Source: Clostridium sp. CAG:921 (GTDB taxonomy: Bacteria; Bacillota; Clostridia; TANB77; CAG-465). From it: 12,797 nt of DNA. The position numbers were made by a program, and so were the translations under genes. The DNA is taken from the NCBI GenBank assembly GCA_000433135.1, contig HF991941.1, positions 1-12,797 on the forward strand, written 5' to 3'. Shown here piece after piece: positions 7,713-12,797 of this stretch; positions within the stretch are counted from its first letter, which is position 1; each line of letters starts with the position of its first letter. A model generated the notes under the pieces. That model made no database searches, had not been told where the DNA came from, and was given only the letters and a program-made list of their open reading frames with translations.

Positions 7713-7731
7713 ACCTAAATATTTTTGTAAA
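7703..7731 (-). promoter_or_regulatory. SigA-type promoter of the hydrolase-methyltransferase unit
   Basis: On the - strand TTTACA (7726-7731) and a perfect TATAAT (7703-7708) have 17-base spacing. The predicted start near 7696 gives a leader of about 70 bases. A second TATAAT at 7675-7680 lacks a good -35 box. Confidence 0.65.
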
Positions 7732-7733
7732 GT

Positions 7734-7782
7734 AAAAAAAGTACTAGATTATAAAGATTAAATCTCTATGTTATCTAGTACT
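7734..7782 (-). terminator. Intrinsic terminator after the coupling-protein gene
   Basis: On the - strand a perfect 10-bp stem, AGTACTAGAT (7773-7782) with ATCTAGTACT (7740-7749), encloses a 23-base loop and is followed directly by a T run (to 7734). It lies 24 bases after the coupling-protein stop and isolates that unit from the hydrolase promoter. The + strand reading, followed by ATTATTTTTTAT, is a weaker terminator. Confidence 0.8.
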
Positions 7783-7805
7783 ATTATTTTTTATATAAAG
7801 ATGTT

Positions 7806-9377
7806 TTAGTGATTATCTGTTTCTCCAAACAATTCATCAAACTTCTTTTCTAATTCTTTTTCAAGATCAAATACTGGCACCTCTGGTTCTTTTCTCTTTT
7901 CTAGAATTGTAGCTTCTTTCATACCATTATTTGTCGTTTTAGGCACAGTAAAATCATTTTTTCCTAAAGTACTCTCTCCCAAATCTAATTTTAACTCTTT
8001 CTCATTCATTGTAACTTTATCAATTTTATTTGCTTCCGATTTTTCCTTTAATATTCTTGCTGCAATCTCTTCACGCTTTTTCATATGTGCCCTTACATCC
8101 ATAACTTTTACCTCTACGGCTTCTGTTTTTGGCATCTCAGTTATATCATGGATTTCATATTTTTTAGCTTCTTCTCTCATTGGATGATATTTAAAATACC
8201 ATGCTTTTTTTGCTTTAATTGGTTTTAGTGTTCTAACTAGTAGTATTTCATCATTTGGATCAAGACGTTTTAATTCGTCAATTGTCATCAAGTCTCTACC
8301 TTGTTTTTGTTCACTAATTGAAACGCCCTGCTTTTCTCTTTCACTTTTGTCTTTACTAATAGATTTACTTTGGTATTTGATTGTTTTTTGACCTAAACTC
8401 TTTGAAAAATACTCACAAGTTTTTATTGATTGACTTCCCAAAAATAAATGCGTATCACAGTTACCAAGAATTGTTTCATATTGCTCTTTATATAATCCTT
8501 CTAACTGATCCAAAGCCTGTACAACTATAGATATACTAATTCCTAAACTTCTTGTCGTACTTAACATTCTTTCAAAGTCAGGCAATCTACCTATATTTGC
8601 AAATTCATCTAGTAAAAAATATGTCTGTTGCTTCAATCTACCACCATTTTTATCTGCCTGTATGTACAATTTTTGAAGCATTTGACTAAAGAACATAGTA
8701 GATACAAAATCATACGTACTATCTGTTACTGACGTAATAACGTATATTGCTGTTTTTCTTTTTCCTAAATCATCAAAATTTATATTATTTGATGTAGTTA
8801 TTCTTTGCATTACTGGCGTATCAAAAGTTTCAACTTTTGATATAGTTGATATTACAATACTTTGCATTGTTTTATCTGCAGCAGTACTAAAGTTTTCATA
8901 TTGAACACGCCCAGGATGTTGTGGCTTTAACTCATCTAAGAATAATTTTTTAAATAGCTTTTCATCAGCACCACCTGCTCTTATAATATTAAGACAACTA
9001 GAAATGTTTTGTTCTTCTGGTGGAAGTACTGATATAACATAATATATGGCTGCTTTTAACAACATCTTTGCTGTATCATCCCAAAATGGATCACTACTTC
9101 CTGCTTGAGCTCCTTTCTTTGCTCCTTGTACTATTGTAGCAGCAAGCGTATCAACACTTTGGTGATCAACCAAGTGAGCAAGTGGATTATATCTATCACT
9201 ATATTCTGGATTGACCAAATTAAAAGCTCTTACTTCATACCCATTTTCTTTTAAAAAACCAGATGTTTCTCTGTATAGTTCACCCTTAGGGTCAGTAATA
9301 ACATAAGATCCTAATAATTGAAGGATATTGGGTTTAATATAACATGCAGATTTACCAGCACCAGATCCGTCCAACAA
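7806..9377 (-). pseudogene. VirD4/TraG-type type IV coupling protein, C-terminal part beyond a frameshift
   Basis: This frame is the ATPase body of a type IV coupling protein, the inner-membrane motor that feeds relaxase-bound DNA into a type IV secretion channel. It opens with the Walker A remainder GSGAGKS (residues 4-10), then YVITDPKGELYRET (25-38), Walker B FLLDEFAN (254-261), and the TraG-family segment GRLPDFERMLSTTRSLG (263-279) followed by VVQALDQLEG. Residues after about 410 form a charged tail ending DELFGETDNH. The nominal start is a TTG with no ribosome binding site. The upstream frame (9352-9849) supplies the membrane anchor and the first Walker A glycine. Deleting base 9369 fuses them into about 680 aa, a normal VirD4 size. 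No relaxase, VirB4 or other secretion gene is present in the window. Confidence 0.88.
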
Positions 9378-9849
9378 CTAATATGTTTTTATTTATAAGA
9401 ACTTTTTTTAAATCTGTCCCTAGTCTATGATCCTTACTTAAGATAAATCCTTCTTTTCTATTTAAAACTTCTCTACCATCAGGTAATTTTTCAAATTCTT
9501 CTCCATCTTTTGCCCAGTCACTTGATCCATTTTCAATACCTTCATATTCAGATTTTCCCCAATTTTTAAGTTTCCAAAAAATAAAGGCTACTACAAAAAT
9601 CAAAAAAGTCCACATTGTAAGTTTTGCAAAAGTGACAAAATCTACAAAAATAGCACCAAGGAATTTAAACGATGTAAGATTACTTACAAAATTTGAAAAT
9701 ATTGCTTGCAATTTTTTAACCAAATTAGCACTTTGCCCAACTTGGTGTAAACTAACAGTTATATTAGTGACTACAATTAAAACAGTGATTGCAAACAAAA
9801 TTGCAAATGGAAGAATCTCTCTTTTTAATTTATACTTATTAATCTTCAT
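9352..9849 (-). CDS. VirD4/TraG-type coupling protein, N-terminal membrane part, truncated by frameshift
   Basis: This frame encodes 165 residues, 160 of them native. Two membrane segments are visible (about 12-34 and 74-94), separated by about 40 residues, as in the N-terminal anchor of VirD4/TraG coupling proteins. After them come GSSDWAKDGE (about 108-117), resembling the HGSAxWA element of the family, and NKNILVVG (153-160), the lead-in to Walker A. The frame then reads RIWCW and stops, because an extra C (base 9369 on the + strand as G) shifts it. AGAGGT lies about 6 bases before the ATG at 9849. An ATG at 9897 is also in frame, but it sits in the loop of a predicted hairpin, so 9849 is preferred. 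Alone, the product would be a membrane stub with no ATPase activity. Confidence 0.8.
   Translation of the reverse strand: MKINKYKLKREILPFAILFAITVLIVVTNITVSLHQVGQSANLVKKLQAIFSNFVSNLTSFKFLGAIFVDFVTFAKLTMWTFLIFVVAFIFWKLKNWGKSEYEGIENGSSDWAKDGEEFEKLPDGREVLNRKEGFILSKDHRLGTDLKKVLINKNILVVGRIWCW
9369..9369 (-). other. One-base insertion inside Walker A of the coupling protein
   Basis: On the - strand the sequence reads GGA-C-GGA-TCT-GGT. Without the C it encodes GGSG and continues GAGKS, an exact Walker A motif. With it, one frame stops 5 codons later and the other has no start. The site is not a homopolymer run. Confidence 0.85.
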
Positions 9850-9868
9850 TTCATACCTCTTTAATTTC

Positions 9869-9911
9869 AAAAACAAAAGGAGCCTACATTTATGCATGTT
9901 AATAGACCCCT
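9869..9911 (-). terminator. Hairpin with T-rich tail between the 55-aa gene and the coupling-protein gene
   Basis: On the - strand AGGGGTCTA (9903-9911) pairs with TAGGCTCCT (9878-9886) over 9 positions including two G-U pairs, with a 16-base loop, followed by TTTGTTTTTG. It resembles an intrinsic terminator lying between genes of one unit, so it could attenuate transcription into the coupling-protein gene or be a processing site. Confidence 0.5.
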
Positions 9912-9939
9912 CATTTTCTACTTCATTTTAATTAACATT

Positions 9940-10107
9940 TTAAACTTTATCTTGAACAAAAGAAATGTCTGTTAATGGATTAAATGAACTAGTTTTTACA
10001 CTGATAACTGGTAAATTCATTTCTCCTACATCTCCCTGACATTTTGATATGACGTTTAATTTTTCGCCATCACCATTCATAACAATTGCTCTAAACTGAA
10101 TTTTCAT
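9940..10107 (-). CDS. Small hypothetical protein (55 aa) upstream of the coupling-protein gene
   Basis: I do not recognise this family. The 55-aa frame runs from MKIQFRAIVMNGDGEK to a TAA stop and has no membrane segment, signal peptide or cysteine pair; its single cysteine is residue 23. Support for its being real comes from a strong GGGAGG (10117-10122) nine bases before the ATG, the same strand and transcription unit as its neighbours, and close packing: 68 bases after the 173-aa gene and 90 before the coupling-protein start. The predicted fold, mostly beta-prone with glycines near residues 12-14 and 25-28, is only a guess. The context suggests a role linked to the coupling-protein module, possibly together with the 173-aa protein. 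Confidence 0.7.
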   Translation of the reverse strand: MKIQFRAIVMNGDGEKLNVISKCQGDVGEMNLPVISVKTSSFNPLTDISFVQDKV

Positions 10108-10122
10108 ATCTAAAATCCTCCC

Positions 10123-10166
10123 TTACTACATCTATTACTACATATAAACCACATTTATTACTACAT
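10123..10166. repeat. Short tandem repeat before the 55-aa gene
   Basis: TTACTACAT occurs three times exactly (10123-10131, 10135-10143, 10158-10166), with a degenerate fourth unit AAACCACAT at 10146-10154. The spacings are 12, 11 and 12 bases, close to one helical turn. On the - strand the units read ATGTAGTAA, dense in stop codons, and the last runs into the GGGAGG ribosome binding site of the 55-aa gene. Confidence 0.7.
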
Positions 10167-10175
10167 CTTAAATTA

Positions 10176-10697
10176 TTAATCTTCAAATTTTAGTTCTAAA
10201 ACTATATACGGTCTATTAGGCAAAATTTTACATCTTCCCTTAACCTTACCAGATACTTCGTCTGTATATAATACAGGTCTAACTTCCTCGCCAGTTTGAG
10301 TATCTATAATAGAAAAGTGTCTTTTCATACCTGGTGTATATTCAACTTCTTTATACTCCACTCCTGTTTTATTGTATATAGATCCATAACTTAACGGTAC
10401 CCCCGTTTCTGTGGCTTTAAATCCATTATCAGATAACTCTCCTGTACTTAAAATTGCACGCGATGGTGTAAGAGTCAAAAGAACTATCAGATGTGGATCA
10501 TTATCAGTTTTTAAAATACTAAATGTTTTTTTTATTTTTCCGTTAGTTGGTGTATCAACCGGCTCTAACTTTTTCAATGATAATAAAGCATTACCTTTCA
10601 TATAATCTTCTTCATTTTTTTCAACTACAAAAGCCATTGTTGTCATTCCAGGCATGTCCATTACTTCAAATTTACTCATTTGTGTTAAAGGTTCCAT
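10176..10697 (-). CDS. Hypothetical protein (173 aa), first gene of the coupling-protein unit
   Basis: I do not recognise this protein. It is 173 aa, soluble, without signal peptide, membrane helix or cysteine-based motif. The composition is beta-prone and mixed charge; notable segments are MDMPGMTTMAFVVEK near the N-terminus, a hydrophobic HLIVLLTLTPSRAIL stretch at about residues 69-83 (too polar and short for a clear membrane helix), TPGMKRHFSIIDTQTGEE in the C-terminal third, and a final YIVLELKFED. AAAGAGGT lies about 9 bases before the ATG, supporting the start. It leads a unit with its own promoter that continues through the 55-aa gene to the VirD4-type coupling protein. By position it could be an accessory protein of a conjugative element, but nothing in the sequence shows its function. 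Confidence 0.75.
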   Translation of the reverse strand: MEPLTQMSKFEVMDMPGMTTMAFVVEKNEEDYMKGNALLSLKKLEPVDTPTNGKIKKTFSILKTDNDPHLIVLLTLTPSRAILSTGELSDNGFKATETGVPLSYGSIYNKTGVEYKEVEYTPGMKRHFSIIDTQTGEEVRPVLYTDEVSGKVKGRCKILPNRPYIVLELKFED

Positions 10698-10742
10698 ATA
10701 TCAACTACCTCTTTCTTGGTTAACTTATCCAATCTAATTTTA

Positions 10743-10771
10743 ATTATACAATAAATTTATATAAAGTTCAA
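10743..10771 (-). promoter_or_regulatory. SigA-type promoter of the 173-aa/55-aa/coupling-protein unit
   Basis: On the - strand TTGAAC (10766-10771) and a perfect TATAAT (10743-10748) have 17-base spacing, predicting a start near 10736 and a leader of about 40 bases. This makes the unit transcriptionally independent of the upstream VanW gene. Confidence 0.65.
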
Positions 10772-10856
10772 TACTTTTTAATAAATTTTATGTTTCAAAC
10801 GTCACTTTTTTATGTCTACTTTATATTTTCTTTTTATGCAAAAGCACTAATATATT

Positions 10857-12692
10857 TTACTCTGATTTCTTAGTTCCTATTTTTATAACTTCTTGTTGAG
10901 CATTATATGTATCTCTTGAAAGTAGACTACTTGAAACTACTTTTCCATTTAACTTCTTAGTTATATATCCTTCAGATTGATATCCATTTACTCCTTTTGA
11001 TACAACTATACTTTCACCCTCAGGTAAACTTTCATCATATATATATCTAGTTGTATAATTTATAGTTTTTAGATATGTTGAAGATAATATAACTTCATAC
11101 TCTTCTTCCTCTTTTGTCCCATAAAGGCTAATATTTAAACTACCATCGTATGAAAATGACGTAACTATTTTTACCGGATATTTTCTAGTATTTTTGAATT
11201 TAAAATCAAGTGATGGTGAATATACTGTAGCGTCCCTACTTGGTGGAACATATCCAACTGGTAAACCGTGTTGATATCTTTCAACTATTTGTAAATTTGC
11301 CATGAGTGCTACGTTATATAACGTTGATGTAGTCTGACAAATACCTCCGCCTATTTCATTTACTGTCGTTCCACCTTTAAAAACTGCAGCTGCTTGATAA
11401 CCTTGTGCAGCACTTACATCACCAACAGCTGCATTATACGAAAAAGTCTCTCCAGGCATTATTACTATATCATTTAAATATGAAAGTGCTATTTTTAAAT
11501 TTGTAGATCTTGCGTATACGCCAGGAGTAAAGTACGTTGTATATCCTGCAAGTTTATCACGATAAAGTTTATATGTAATATCACTTAGTTTTACTTTTGG
11601 CTCAATTACTGTAAGACTAAAATAAATAGTCTTACCTTCATCTTGATTTCCTTCCTTTTCAAGTAAATTCTTCAAGTCTTCTACATTAAAATCGTAACCC
11701 ACTTCTTCTTTTACAAGTTCAATTGGAGTTTTAGTTTCATCAATATAAGCATCTTTAGCATCTTTTTTTACTTCATTATATAATTTATTTAAATCAAGTT
11801 CTGTTGGCTTCTTAGACTTTATATCAAGTTTCAAACTTTCATGTTTATTATAAATCATATTATTCTTGCAAATATTAATTAGCTTTTCTTTTTCAGTATC
11901 AAGATCTATTGTATTTCCAGTAGTTCCCCTAGTTATAATCAATTTTGCATCTTTTTCGTCTAGTGTATATTTGTCATCTACAAATCTATTCTTTAAGGTT
12001 AATTCCACATTTTTTAGTGTTTCTTCAAGTTTTGAATTATTAATATCAAAAACAATATCGACATTTCTTTTTGAAAACATAGCTACTAAAACATCAATAT
12101 CATTTTTTAATATTCCCTTTTCTCTTCCGTAATTCATTATATTTTGTGCTGTTTTGGCAATATTTATTTTTATTTCAAAGTCACTAGCAAAAACTTTATA
12201 TATATTTTCTGTACCTTGGTATATATCAATTCCATTTTCCTCATTTGATAAACTTTCTTGAAATTTTTGATCTAATTCTGTTACATACTTTATAACATCT
12301 TCTTCAGACTTAAAAGACATATTTTCATCAAGTAAATAAACATTTTTAAATACTCCTGTATACATTTTTACAAAACAAGAGTAAGCACCAATTAAAATAC
12401 CAAAAATTGCTAAAACCACAAATATAATAACAACTACTTTTTTAGGATTCTTAGTTTTTTTTACTACAGAAATTTCTGACTTTTTATATTTTTCTTCATT
12501 CTTACTGCCAGTCCTTACAACTTTATCTTCATTATCACTTTGCAACGACTCTACATTACTATCATTTTTATTCGAATTATCCACGTCAACTATTTTTTCT
12601 TCAATTTTACTTTCTAAATTTTCTTCGTTTTTATTAACTTCATTACTTTTTATTTCATCATTTAAGTTTTTATTTTCTTCATTTTCGTTCAT
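10857..12692 (-). CDS. VanW family protein with C-terminal G5 domain, membrane anchored
   Basis: A 611-aa cell-envelope protein. Residues 1-80 are cytoplasmic, Asn/Glu/Lys-rich and low complexity. One membrane helix spans about 86-107 (VVVIIFVVLAIFGILIGAY), so the rest is outside the cell. Residues about 165-365 resemble the PG_binding_4-type region usually found before VanW. The VanW domain occupies about 395-525, with LPGETFSYN-like MPGETFSYN (412-420), GYQAAAVFKGG (431-441), the hallmark GGGICQTTSTLYN (448-460), and HGLPVGYVPPSRDATV (475-490). A G5 domain follows at about 535-608, with YIYDESLPEGE, GVNGYQSEGY, LNGKVVSS and a final IGTKK. VanW was named from vanB-type glycopeptide-resistance clusters but its biochemical role is unknown; no other van gene is here, so resistance should not be inferred. 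AAGGAG sits about 8 bases before the ATG. Confidence 0.93.
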   Translation of the reverse strand: MNENEENKNLNDEIKSNEVNKNEENLESKIEEKIVDVDNSNKNDSNVESLQSDNEDKVVRTGSKNEEKYKKSEISVVKKTKNPKKVVVIIFVVLAIFGILIGAYSCFVKMYTGVFKNVYLLDENMSFKSEEDVIKYVTELDQKFQESLSNEENGIDIYQGTENIYKVFASDFEIKINIAKTAQNIMNYGREKGILKNDIDVLVAMFSKRNVDIVFDINNSKLEETLKNVELTLKNRFVDDKYTLDEKDAKLIITRGTTGNTIDLDTEKEKLINICKNNMIYNKHESLKLDIKSKKPTELDLNKLYNEVKKDAKDAYIDETKTPIELVKEEVGYDFNVEDLKNLLEKEGNQDEGKTIYFSLTVIEPKVKLSDITYKLYRDKLAGYTTYFTPGVYARSTNLKIALSYLNDIVIMPGETFSYNAAVGDVSAAQGYQAAAVFKGGTTVNEIGGGICQTTSTLYNVALMANLQIVERYQHGLPVGYVPPSRDATVYSPSLDFKFKNTRKYPVKIVTSFSYDGSLNISLYGTKEEEEYEVILSSTYLKTINYTTRYIYDESLPEGESIVVSKGVNGYQSEGYITKKLNGKVVSSSLLSRDTYNAQQEVIKIGTKKSE

Positions 12693-12719
12693 AAAGGTCT
12701 CCTTAACAATACTATAATA

Positions 12720-12748
12720 ATTATATGATAAAAGATTATTTGTGTCAA
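12720..12748 (-). promoter_or_regulatory. Perfect-consensus SigA promoter of the VanW gene
   Basis: On the - strand TTGACA (12743-12748) and TATAAT (12720-12725) match both consensus boxes with exactly 17-base spacing. The predicted start near 12713 leaves a leader of about 20 bases, just enough for the AAGGAG ribosome binding site. This suggests strong constitutive expression. Confidence 0.85.
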
Positions 12749-12797
12749 CATAGAATTTGCCATTTAATTACAAAGTAAAATTTTACACCTATACTAA

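Noticed and set aside
9849..9897. Longer N-terminus of the coupling protein starting at 9897
   Set aside because: That ATG is in the loop of a terminator-like hairpin, while the ATG at 9849 has AGAGGT at good spacing and begins just before the first membrane segment.
10123..10166. Possible CRISPR array
   Set aside because: Repeat units are 9 bases with 2-3 base gaps, with no spacers of CRISPR size and no cas genes nearby.
10857..12692. Vancomycin resistance gene
   Set aside because: VanW-domain proteins are common in Clostridia outside resistance clusters. No ligase, dehydrogenase or dipeptidase gene of a van cluster is present.

Overview
The window is AT-rich and reads as a chromosomal stretch of a low-GC Firmicute, most likely a clostridium. 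The reasons are the rplM-rpsI operon, strong AGGAGG-type ribosome binding sites, near-consensus SigA promoters, TAA/TAG stops, a VanW/G5 surface protein and an Mbeg1-type hydrolase. The species cannot be named from the sequence alone. Only rplM and rpsI are on the + strand; everything else is on the - strand.

Layout from left to right. 45-1676 (-) encodes a cytoplasmic HD-domain protein fused to an EAL domain that has lost several catalytic residues. 1677-2042 is a divergent promoter region with a SigA promoter, an L13-leader-like hairpin and the rplM ribosome binding site. 2043-2885 (+) is rplM-rpsI, closed by a strong terminator. 2986-5329 (-) is a P-type cation ATPase broken near its C-terminus by a 22-bp tandem duplication. 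5499-6389 (-) is an RNA m5C methyltransferase of the RsmB/NOP family. 6460-7623 (-) is an Mbeg1-like alpha/beta hydrolase whose promoter overlaps an operator-like inverted repeat. The hydrolase and methyltransferase genes are probably co-transcribed and end at a hairpin terminator.

7734-10771 (-) is a separate transcription unit with its own promoter and terminator. It holds a 173-aa unknown protein, a 55-aa unknown protein with a good ribosome binding site, an intercistronic hairpin, and a VirD4/TraG-type type IV coupling protein. The coupling protein is split by a one-base insertion inside its Walker A motif. No relaxase, VirB4 or other secretion gene lies in the window, so this looks like an orphan or decaying piece of a conjugative element. 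10857-12692 (-) is a membrane-anchored VanW-G5 wall protein behind a perfect TTGACA-17-TATAAT promoter.

The most notable observations are two independent frame lesions whose exact repair is visible: removing one 22-bp repeat unit rejoins a 773-aa ATPase, and removing one base rejoins a 680-aa coupling protein. The others are the HD plus degenerate-EAL architecture and the unrecognised two-gene lead-in to the coupling protein. No clearly new defence or mobile system could be demonstrated from this sequence alone.
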